Assembly (NCBI GenBank): GCA_963841045.1
Contig: CAWJBD010000013.1
Coordinates: 180,649-244,648 of the forward strand
Length of the DNA: 64,000 nucleotides
Direction of reading: 5' to 3'
Source: Aalborgiella sp963841045
Lineage (GTDB): Bacteria > Pseudomonadota > Gammaproteobacteria > Burkholderiales > Burkholderiaceae_C
In this document: positions 36,919 through 44,515 of the stretch, piece after piece
How positions within the stretch are numbered: the first letter of the stretch is position 1
Layout: every line of letters starts with the position of its first letter
Program-made: the position numbers and the translations under genes
Notes under the pieces: model-generated
What the model saw: only the letters and a program-made list of their open reading frames with translations
What the model was told of the DNA's origin: nothing
Databases searched by the model: none

Positions 36919-38243
36919 GCTTTAAAGACAGGTGCGTTTTGAGCGTGTGCTTTCATATCAATGAGCTTGCCTGCAGGCGTACGCGATACCTGCCCAGCAT
37001 ACAGCTTGATGCTCGCATATTCTTTGCCAATGGCGTCAACCAAACGGGTTTTCAAGTCAGCAGGTAGCTCATCAGCGTGCACCACGCACCATAATCCAGA
37101 GTGATCAGGCAATGGCCTAACCGAAGCATCTTTGACCTGTGCCACATCTCTGAGCCAATTTTCAACAGTTTCTGGAAACAGCCAGCGATCTGCAGATGTT
37201 GTCTTCATGGCATGGCCTTGACGACCTTGAAATGAAATGCCATCGGCGTGCTTTTGAATGTAATCACCCGTCCAAATGACGGAATCAATTTGCGGTTCAT
37301 GCCCCACGTAGCCATAAAAACTGTATGGGTATTCAATCCCCAATTCATAAACATCGCCCTCAATCAAGCGGAAATGTTGCCGTACGTTCTTCATGGGTGG
37401 CGGCATTCGTTTGGGCCTGTAAACACCCAAGGTTTCACACATGACTAAGCCCGATGTTTCTGTTTGTCCGTACGCATTAACAACCTCAATACCAGTTTGC
37501 TTTTGCACGGCATGACTGGCAACTTCATCGTACAAGGAGCCGCATGACATCATGGCTCTGAGCTTTGAAGACGTAAACGACAACCAGTTCATGGATGTGC
37601 CTACAAGCCGAACAAAGCTGGCGCCAGTCAATATCACGGCACAACTCGAATCAAGCACAGCTTGGGCATAGGCGACGCCCTGCAAATTGGCATTTGTGAA
37701 AAAGTGAATGTTGCAGCCGTATCGCAGTGCCAACATGAATGACCGTAACCCGCCCATGGAGTGAACCGGGGATAAATTGCCATAAGTTTCGTCGGGCGTC
37801 ATTTTGAAGATATCGACCAAAATGTCGCACGACTCTTCAATGCCTTGCCGCGTGAGAAGAATCCCTTTGGGCTTTCCCGTTGTTCCAGAGCTGAGCACGA
37901 CGGCTGCGGGTGCTGTCGATGGCGATGGGAATCGCATGTGTGCATAAGATACCGAATGCCAAGCGTCTGATTCAACCATTGAGTCGAATGGTGCATCTTT
38001 CACCACGACATAACTGCCTGGTGCTAGAAAATCAGCTGCTGTATCTGCATTTCCAACCAAAACCACCACTTGACCCTGCAGCCAAGCAGCCAATACGTGA
38101 TACATGCAAATGGCGGGATGGGTTGAATCAACGACGCGATATGGGTAGCCGTGATTGGCAGCAGCATCCAATGGCAATGCTTGCAATACGCGACGAACTG
38201 ATTCGGTCGATTCGCCTTGTGAATAGATTAAATTTGTATACAT
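36915..38243 (-). CDS. AMP-forming acyl/aminoacyl ligase without carrier domain
   Basis: 442 residues, intact. Core motif VVLSSGTTGKPKGILLTRQG, then VVNAYGQTETSGLVM, VIWTGDYIQKHADG (conserved Asp) and FQGRQGHAMKTTSADRW, ending with the catalytic-Lys-type loop SRTPAGKLIDM. It is shorter than usual at the N-terminus but has the full ANL core. Its stop overlaps the ATG of the second ligase (ATGA), so the two are translationally coupled. Two consecutive adenylating enzymes suggest two substrates, or one enzyme loading the carrier domain of the other. The ATG at 38243 faces the SGNH gene. Confidence 0.8.
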   Translation of the reverse strand: MYTNLIYSQGESTESVRRVLQALPLDAAANHGYPYRVVDSTHPAICMYHVLAAWLQGQVVVLVGNADTAADFLAPGSYVVVKDAPFDSMVESDAWHSVSYAHMRFPSPSTAPAAVVLSSGTTGKPKGILLTRQGIEESCDILVDIFKMTPDETYGNLSPVHSMGGLRSFMLALRYGCNIHFFTNANLQGVAYAQAVLDSSCAVILTGASFVRLVGTSMNWLSFTSSKLRAMMSCGSLYDEVASHAVQKQTGIEVVNAYGQTETSGLVMCETLGVYRPKRMPPPMKNVRQHFRLIEGDVYELGIEYPYSFYGYVGHEPQIDSVIWTGDYIQKHADGISFQGRQGHAMKTTSADRWLFPETVENWLRDVAQVKDASVRPLPDHSGLWCVVHADELPADLKTRLVDAIGKEYASIKLYAGQVSRTPAGKLIDMKAHAQNAPVFKA

Positions 38244-38347
38244 TTATTGGTCTTTAACAAATAAAATCTGCGAATGCAATCCAATTGTAACCACCACCAG
38301 CAACTGGGAACAATCTCCATCAGCTGCGCCAATATTTTCAAAAACAC

Positions 38348-39379
38348 TTGGGGATTTTTGTCTTGGTGTCTGTATTAATTGGGCTTGCGACGAGTGCCTT
38401 TGTTGTTTTGCAAATTTATGAGCACAAGTTTGAGAATTCTCAATATTCAAAATATTGGATATCAACAAAATTTGATCAGACGGCTTGGGCGTGGCATCGT
38501 GCAATCGCACTGAAGAACTCAAAGAATCAAGGTCCGAATATCATCATTTCAGGTTCATCTGCAGCTCAATATGCTTTTGGCTCGGAAAACAAAACTCAAA
38601 AACTCTACTTTGAACTTTCTCAAACGAAAAATTCTGGAACTGAATTCTATTTTTTAACATCCTGGGTGCAACTTGAAGCACAACGTAATTTGTTGCTTAA
38701 CAGTATCAATGGCACAAACAAAACAGTTGTTTATCTTGGCGTGACCGATCTAGCGCTTGGCATCAACGATAACGCACTTGCGTTGCGCTTTTATGATCCT
38801 CCAGGTTTTCATGAATGTGATCGCCATGAATTTGTCTTTTACTCTAATCAATATTGGACGTGCCTGAATCCTGCACTTCAATTTTATGTAAGACGCTTTC
38901 CCTATTTCTTGAAGAATTTGGTAACTGAAACAAATATTGAAATACTGGATCCAAGCGACACTGATGAGTACCATGTAGAAACTACCCGAAAGCGGAATCG
39001 AATAAAAGCAGATGCACAAACTGCCGACGACATTTCAAACATTCCTCAAAATAGATCAGCCAAATTGCTGTCATTGGAACAAACAGTGCAAAAGCTAAAA
39101 ACAAAAACAAATGTTAAAGTGGTTTTAATGAGGCTCCCCTTGCATCCTGAATTGGCTGATAGGAAAAGTTCCAGCGTCTATTTGAATCAAGTACAAACCG
39201 TTTTTAACGATTTTGCAGATAAGCATGCGGTAGGCTTCTTGGACTTGAACAAAAGCGTACGCTTCACAAGCGCAGATTTTCAAGGCGATTATTGGCATAT
39301 CCGAAATGAGTCAACTAGAACTATATTGCGACAAGTGCTTGCGCAAGATATTACCGAACGGATTCATAAACTGAAATGA
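38348..39379 (+). CDS. DltD/AlgX-like SGNH-fold membrane-anchored protein
   Basis: 343 residues from a TTG at 38348. One N-terminal membrane helix (GIFVLVSVLIGLATSAFVVL) anchors a large domain outside the cytoplasm. SGNH features: nucleophile region IIISGSSAAQYAFG (Ser70 or Ser71) and a distal DYWH giving Asp314 and His317 in the DxxH arrangement. This pair of motifs and the single N-terminal anchor match DltD and the AlgJ/AlgX/WssI class, partners of MBOAT acyltransferases. Start is uncertain: an ATG at 38274 in another frame could be joined by one indel near 38300 (HQQLG then NNLHQLRQYFQK). Its stop overlaps the microprotein ATG (ATGA). Confidence 0.75.
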   Translation: MGIFVLVSVLIGLATSAFVVLQIYEHKFENSQYSKYWISTKFDQTAWAWHRAIALKNSKNQGPNIIISGSSAAQYAFGSENKTQKLYFELSQTKNSGTEFYFLTSWVQLEAQRNLLLNSINGTNKTVVYLGVTDLALGINDNALALRFYDPPGFHECDRHEFVFYSNQYWTCLNPALQFYVRRFPYFLKNLVTETNIEILDPSDTDEYHVETTRKRNRIKADAQTADDISNIPQNRSAKLLSLEQTVQKLKTKTNVKVVLMRLPLHPELADRKSSSVYLNQVQTVFNDFADKHAVGFLDLNKSVRFTSADFQGDYWHIRNESTRTILRQVLAQDITERIHKLK

Positions 39380-39495
39380 AGAAAATCATTTTTTGTTTTG
39401 CCACGATTATTTTTGGGCTGATACTGGCCTACGCCTTTTTGGTATTTTTATCATGGCAGCCTGAAGCGGCATACTTCAGGTACCAGCGAAATTAA
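39376..39495 (+). CDS. 39-residue membrane microprotein, DltX-like
   Basis: ATG overlaps the SGNH gene stop as ATGA, and the TAA is three bases before the MBOAT ATG, so this tiny gene is packed exactly like a real operon member. The product has one membrane helix (about residues 3-26, KIIFCFATIIFGLILAYAFL) and a short polar tail SWQPEAAYFRYQRN with Tyr33 and Tyr36 near the C-terminus. In Gram-positive dlt operons, DltX is a microprotein of similar size with one helix and a conserved aromatic/Tyr-containing C-terminus, needed for D-alanyl transfer. Homology cannot be proved at this length; context and topology carry the argument. Confidence 0.7.
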   Translation: MKKIIFCFATIIFGLILAYAFLVFLSWQPEAAYFRYQRN

Positions 39496-39498
39496 ACG

Positions 39499-40666
39499 AT
39501 GTTATTACTTATTGCAACAGTTATTCTGATCATTATTTTTCCTTTCTTCAGAGTTTCCATTACCGTAAAAGATTGGTATTTACTGATAGCGTTCTTTGCA
39601 TGTTTATTTTTTTACAATCAACTTTCCGCTCTGTATATTTTGGCAATAGCATCGGTTGTGTATTTCAGTCTGAGATTTAAAGATGTTTTGCCAAACTTAG
39701 TTCAAAGCCATTTATTTGGTTTGCTTTCTGTTTTTATATTGGTTACTTTGTTTGGTCTGAAATATGGTACTGATAAGTTGGATGTCCAAACCAGTTTTAA
39801 ATCCCAGCTTTCTACGTTGGGATTTACCTATTTGGCATTGCGATTGTTGCACTACTTAAATGCAGCCTATCGTCAACGACTCCACACACATAGTTATCAA
39901 CAGTATTTGTTATTTGTATTCTTTTTACCAATTTTCATGGCTGGGACCAATTCAGCCGTTTGATACTTTTTTTTCCAAACGAAAACAGTATGTTAGCAAA
40001 CAGGACATGGCCGAATCAGGGTGGAGAATCTGTATAGGATTGATCAAAGTATTTGCGATTACCGCCTTGCTCAGCAGTATTACAGGGCACACGCCTACAT
40101 CAATTGCGAGAGTATTTGATACCGAGTCTGGTTTTCTAACTATGCCTAAAATTTGGGGCGCTTTGCTTTTTTGTACACTGTACTTTTATTTGAACTTTTC
40201 TGGCTATTGCGATATTGCAATAGGTGCATCGAAATTATTGGGCTTTACGATCGTTGAGAACTTTGACTCGCCGTTACTCAGCACCAATCTCCTTTTATTT
40301 TGGCAACGTTGGCACATCTCTCTAGGGGTGTGGTGCAGAGAATTTGTCTTTTACCCTTTGTCCAGACTGGTAAAAAGCGCCGCCTTAGGTGCTTTATTGA
40401 CTTTTGTGCTGATTGGTTTGTGGCACGGTTTTGGTTTGCACTGGTTATTGTTTGGTTTGTGGCATGGAATTGGGGTTGTGAGCGTCGTTGTTTTTCAAAG
40501 ACAAGGACTCAAATTTACAAGCAAGCTCGTTCTTTCGAATTTCATTGGCTGGCTCTTAACCATGCTTTATGTGTCTGCAGGCACATTGTTTGCGCTCATG
40601 GCTGAGTATGGAGATTTGCGGCAAACCTTCAAAATATTGGGTATTGCGTTTGGTTTCGTTCGATAA
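39499..40666 (+). CDS. MBOAT-family membrane O-acyltransferase (DltB/AlgI-like), frame broken
   Basis: About 388 residues with roughly ten membrane segments. The first 150 residues are in one frame and end MAGTNSAV; a one-base shift near 39946 gives the family continuation FLPIFMAGPIQPFDTFF. Then come YFYLNFSGYCDIAIGASKLLG, FWQRWHISLGVWCREFVFYPL and the catalytic histidine in IGLWHGFGLHWLLFGLWHG. These are the standard AlgI/DltB signatures. Such proteins pass an acyl or aminoacyl group across the membrane. Ends an SGNH-microprotein-MBOAT operon. AT-rich and strongly different in composition from the flanking beta-oxidation genes. Confidence 0.88.
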
Positions 40667-40750
40667 GTTTGCATTGCTTCAGGGCTATTTGAACAACCTG
40701 ATAGCGTAAATATTTTTTACATAAAAATCAGTGTTTTTGCCGAACATTAT

Positions 40751-40809
40751 GAGTCTTTTTGGCCTATAGCCGTCGCATTGATTGCCTAGATTGCTATTAA
40801 ATATATAGC
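40751..40809 (-). repeat. Dispersed 55-nt repeat, copy R8 (right border of the Dlt-like locus)
   Basis: Same orientation as R7 and same extended flank ATTATGAGTC before TTTTTGGCC. The tail carries three or so substitutions (CTATAGCCGTCGCATTG). It occupies much of the 322-base non-coding stretch 40667-40988; the remainder of that stretch is the promoter region of the TetR gene. Confidence 0.8.
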
Positions 40810-40931
40810 GCACGACTGCTGTAGGCATCAACACACGGGATAGGTTTTGCTGGCAGTTTAGCCCGAATTAGGTAAATCTTTCTAAAAGCACACAAAGCGC
40901 TTGCATCTCTACTACAATCACGCAAAATAGC

Positions 40932-40943
40932 ACGACCGTTCGT
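40932..40943. promoter_or_regulatory. Candidate operator for the TetR regulator
   Basis: ACGACCGTTCGT is an inverted repeat matching its own reverse complement at 10 of 12 positions. It lies 46 bases before the TetR ATG in the promoter region, as expected for autoregulation by a TetR-family protein. The AT-rich TTTTTATATTTTGATC right beside it may be part of the promoter. No second copy was found upstream of the acyl-CoA dehydrogenase gene. Confidence 0.4.
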
Positions 40944-40988
40944 TTTTATATTTTGATCAGTTTTTGATTGGATTTACCGCCTACCACC

Positions 40989-41669
40989 ATGAGCACTGTG
41001 ACCAAATTGCCCAAGCGCAAAGTCAATTCACCCAGCAGCACTGCTGCAGGGTCGGACAGCCGCGCCATGCTCAAAGGGCAGCAAACCAAGGCGACCATTG
41101 TGGATGCGGCCATGGGGCTGGCGACGCATTTGGGCTTAGAGGGCTTGAGCATCGGCGTGGTGGCAGAGATGGCGCACATGAGCAAGTCGGGCGTGTTTGC
41201 GCACTTTGGCTCACGCGAGGAATTGCAAATATCCGTGGTGCGCGAGTATTTCAACCAGTTTGAACAAGAGGTGTTTTACCCCGCATTGGCAGCGCCACGT
41301 GGCTTGCCGCGCTTGCGTGCTTTGTTTGAGCAGTGGATGCGCTTGGTAGCGGGCGACATTCAAGCCGGTTGCATTTTCATCAGCGGCGCGGTGGAGTTTG
41401 ATGACCGTCCCGGGCCTGTGCGCGATGCGCTGGCAGGGTCTGTTAAAACTTGGCTCACCGCTGTCTTGCGCGCAGTGGAGCAGGCGCAAGAAATGGGGCA
41501 TTTGTCAGCCAAGGCGGATGCGCACCAAATCGCTTTTGAATTGCATGGCTTGATTTTGGCCTTGCACTACGAGGCACGCTTTTTAAAAAACGACAACACG
41601 ATAGCGCGAACCAAAGCAGGTTTTGACCATGTATTAGAGCGCTACGCCACACAACCGTCATCCAAATAA
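40989..41669 (+). CDS. TetR/AcrR-family transcriptional regulator
   Basis: 226 residues from the ATG at 40989 (an in-frame TTG at 40968 is less likely). The N-terminal HTH reads ATIVDAAMGLATHLGLEGLSIGVVAEMAHMSKSGVFAHFGSREEL (seen at 41092-41220), a classic TetR domain, preceded by a basic tail. The C-terminal ligand domain is helical. It starts 41 bases upstream of the acyl-CoA dehydrogenase gene and very likely controls the beta-oxidation operon in response to acyl-CoA. Intact. Confidence 0.88.
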   Translation: MSTVTKLPKRKVNSPSSTAAGSDSRAMLKGQQTKATIVDAAMGLATHLGLEGLSIGVVAEMAHMSKSGVFAHFGSREELQISVVREYFNQFEQEVFYPALAAPRGLPRLRALFEQWMRLVAGDIQAGCIFISGAVEFDDRPGPVRDALAGSVKTWLTAVLRAVEQAQEMGHLSAKADAHQIAFELHGLILALHYEARFLKNDNTIARTKAGFDHVLERYATQPSSK

Positions 41670-41710
41670 CACACACTTTTAATCGACCCTATTTTTCAAC
41701 GGAGAGAACC

Positions 41711-43508
41711 ATGCCAAGCTATACCCCACCCTTACGTGACATGCAATTTGTGATGCACGAGTTGTTGAATGTGACCGCTGATTTGCAAGCGATTCCGCAG
41801 TTTGCCGACACCGATGTTGAGACCATTAACGCGATTTTGGAAGAAGGCGGCAAGTTTGCGTCTGAGGTGATCTTTCCACTTGAACATCAGTGGCGATCAA
41901 GAAGGCTGCAAGCATGACAAAGTGACGCACGCCGTGACAACGCCCAAAGGTTTCAAAGAGGCATACCACCAGTACGTCGCTGGCGGCTGGCCAGCACTTT
42001 CTTGCGACCCTGCGTATGGCGGTCAGGGCTTGCCACTGGTGGTGAACCAGTGTTTTTACGAGATGATGAACTCAGCCAACCAAGCTTGGACCATGTACCC
42101 GGGCTTGACGCACGGTGCCTACGCAGCTTTGGCAACGCATGGCACAGACGAACAAAAGAAAACCTATTTGCACAAAATGACCAGTGGCGAATGGACTGGC
42201 ACCATGTGCTTGACCGAGCCACACTGCGGTACTGATTTGGGTTTAATGCGCACCAAGGCCGAACCCCAAGCCGATGGCAGCTACCGCATCACCGGCAACA
42301 AAATTTTCATCAGCGCGGGTGAGCACGACATCACCGACAACATCATCCATTTGGTGTTGGCACGTTTGCCCGATGCGCCTCCTGGCATCAAGGGCGTGAG
42401 CTTGTTCATCGTGCCGAAATTCCGCGTCAATGCGGATGGCTCAATTGGCGAACGCAATGGCATTTACTGTGGTGGCTTGGAGCACAAAATGGGCATTCAC
42501 GGCAATGCCACTGCACAAATCGTTTTGGACAATGCCTACGGCACCATGGTGGGCCAGCCCAACAAAGGCATGCAAGGCATGTTTGTGATGATGAACGCGG
42601 CACGCTTGGGCGTGGGCAATCAATCATTGGGATTGACCGAGGTGGCATACCAAAATGCGCTGGCTTATGCCAAAGACCGCATACAAATGCGTTCGCTGTC
42701 TGGCCCTAAAGCCAAAGACAAACCGGCTGACCCCATCATCGTCCACCCTGATGTGCGCAAAATGCTATTGACCGCCAAGGCCTATGCCGAAGGTGGCCGC
42801 GCATTGGCGGTGTTTTGCGCGGTGTTGCTGGACAAATCGCATCACCATCCGGATGAAAAAACACGCAAAGACAGCGACGAAATGTTGTCGCTGCTAACGC
42901 CTATCGTCAAAGCGTTTATCACCGACAACGGCCATATCTCGACCAATGCCTGCATGCAGGTGTTTGGTGGCCACGGCTTTATCAAAGAATGGGGCATGGA
43001 GCAGTTTGTGCGCGACAACCGCATCAACATGATTTATGAAGGCACCAACACCATTCAATCACTGGATTTATTGGGTCGCAAAGTGTTGGGCAACAATGGC
43101 GCCACGCTCAAAAAGTTTGGCAAATTGGTCGCAGCCTTGGTGGAAGAAGAAGGCGTGAACGAGAAGATGAGCGAGTTCATCACACCCATCGCTATTTTGG
43201 GCGACAAAGTCACCAAATTCACCACCGAGCTGGGCTTCAAAGGCCTGCAAAACCCAGACGAAGTAGGCGCTGCGGCAGTGGATTACTTGCGTGTGGTGGG
43301 ACACATGGTGTTTGGTTATTTCTGGGCACGCATGGCGCAAGTGGCATTGCGTGAAATCGCTAACGGCAATACCGATCAGTTTTATGTGGCCAAGCTGCAA
43401 ACTGCGCGATTCTATTTTGCACGTTTGTTCCCCGAAACCGCAACCTTGATGCAAACCGCGCGCACTGGCAGCAAAGTGCTGTTGGACACCGATGCGGCCT
43501 TGGCTTAA
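41711..43508 (+). CDS. Acyl-CoA dehydrogenase (FadE/DmdC-like, about 598 residues), frame broken
   Basis: FAD enzyme introducing the trans-2 double bond in acyl-CoA. The N-terminus MPSYTPPLRDMQFVMHELL and length fit the long acyl-CoA dehydrogenases with an extra C-terminal domain (DmdC-like). The frame shifts near 41882: SEVIFPL in one frame, NISGDQEGCKHDK in the next. Downstream are CLTEPHCGTDLGLMRTKA (FAD/substrate loop), KIFISAGEHD, CMQVFGGHGFIKEWGMEQFVRD and INMIYEGTNTIQ with the catalytic Glu. First structural gene of the beta-oxidation operon; GGAGAGAA precedes the ATG. Confidence 0.92.
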
Positions 43509-43568
43509 GATTGCTTTTCGGTATCAATGACGTTATCGATTTTTAACCATAATTTTTAGGAGACACCA

Positions 43569-44024
43569 ATGTTGATTCGCACCTCTATCGCAGTAGCCGC
43601 TTTAAGTATTGGAAACTTTGCGTTTGCACAAATGACACCTGTGGGCACTTGGCACACGATTGATGACAATACCAAAGAAATTAAATCTGAAATTGTCATC
43701 ACCGAAAGCGGTGGAATTGTCAGCGGAAAAATCAGCAAACTCCTTCGCAAAACGGCTGATCAAAATGCCAAGTGCACCGAGTGCTCTGATGACCGCAAAG
43801 ACAAAATGATGGTGGGCCTGGAAATTATCCGTGGCGCCAAAAAAGCCGACGGTAAAGATGTTTGGGAAGACGGCAAAATTCTCGACCCTGAAAATGGCAA
43901 GAACTACACGCTGCGTTTGACACCTGTCGAAGGTGGTAAAAAACTCGACGTACGTGGCTCCATCTTCGGCATTGGCGCACTCAAACGTGGGTACGCGTGC
44001 AGTAAGCTAAGTTTTACCGACTAA
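43569..44024 (+). CDS. DUF2147-family secreted protein, copy 1 (frame broken near its end)
   Basis: 151 residues as read. Signal peptide MLIRTSIAVAALSIGNFAFA with cleavage after AFA, then the DUF2147 pattern PVGTWHTIDDNTKEIKSEI, KLLRKTADQNAKCTECSDDR and GLEIIRGAKKADG, with a Cys-x-x-Cys. The last residues read ALKRGYACSKLSFTD, but one base shifted they give TQTWVRVQ with TAA at 44003-44005, matching copy 2 (HTWVRVR), so the real end is probably 44005. Function unknown; family members are small periplasmic proteins. Confidence 0.8.
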   Translation: MLIRTSIAVAALSIGNFAFAQMTPVGTWHTIDDNTKEIKSEIVITESGGIVSGKISKLLRKTADQNAKCTECSDDRKDKMMVGLEIIRGAKKADGKDVWEDGKILDPENGKNYTLRLTPVEGGKKLDVRGSIFGIGALKRGYACSKLSFTD

Positions 44025-44036
44025 TTCAATATTTTG

Positions 44037-44486
44037 ATGTTGAGCCGTGTTGATGCCCGACCTTTGCTATGTTTGTGTTTAGCTTTATCAGCAATGCAAA
44101 CCCATGCACAAATGTCGCCTGTAGGCACATGGCTCACCTTCGACAACAAATCCAAACTGGCCAAATCCGAGGTCGTGGTGAGCGAAGTCAATGGGATTGT
44201 CGTAGGTAAAGTCAGCAAGTTGCTACTGAAGGACGTACCCCAAAATGCCGTTTGCAAACTCTGCACAGATGATAGAAAGGACAAGCCCATCATCGGCTTA
44301 GAAATTATTCGTGGTGCAACAAAAGTCCCAGACAAAACGGTGTGGGAGGGTGGCAAGGTTTTAGAGCCTGAGAGCGGAAAAAGTTATTCTTTACGCTTAA
44401 CGCCTATGGATGGCGGGAACAAGCTAGAGGTGTATGGATCAGTGTTAGGTTTTGGACGAGCGCACACTTGGGTGCGTGTGCGTTGA
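44037..44486 (+). CDS. DUF2147-family secreted protein, copy 2
   Basis: 149 residues from the ATG at 44037, with signal peptide (LSRVDARPLLCLCLALSAMQTHA) and mature domain starting QMSPVGTWLTFDNKSKLA. Aligns along its full length with copy 1, 12 bases upstream: KLLLKDVPQNAVCKLCTDDRKDK and GLEIIRGATKVPD parallel copy 1, so the pair is a tandem duplication that has diverged considerably. Ends HTWVRVR. Located inside the beta-oxidation operon, 29 bases before the next gene. Confidence 0.82.
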   Translation: MLSRVDARPLLCLCLALSAMQTHAQMSPVGTWLTFDNKSKLAKSEVVVSEVNGIVVGKVSKLLLKDVPQNAVCKLCTDDRKDKPIIGLEIIRGATKVPDKTVWEGGKVLEPESGKSYSLRLTPMDGGNKLEVYGSVLGFGRAHTWVRVR

Positions 44487-44515
44487 GAGATGTCGGATTA
44501 AACGGAGAGAAGTGA

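Noticed and set aside
43443..43568. Terminator or regulatory element between acyl-CoA dehydrogenase and DUF2147 genes
   Set aside because: No convincing hairpin with T-run; GGAGACACC before the DUF2147 ATG only provides a ribosome-binding site.
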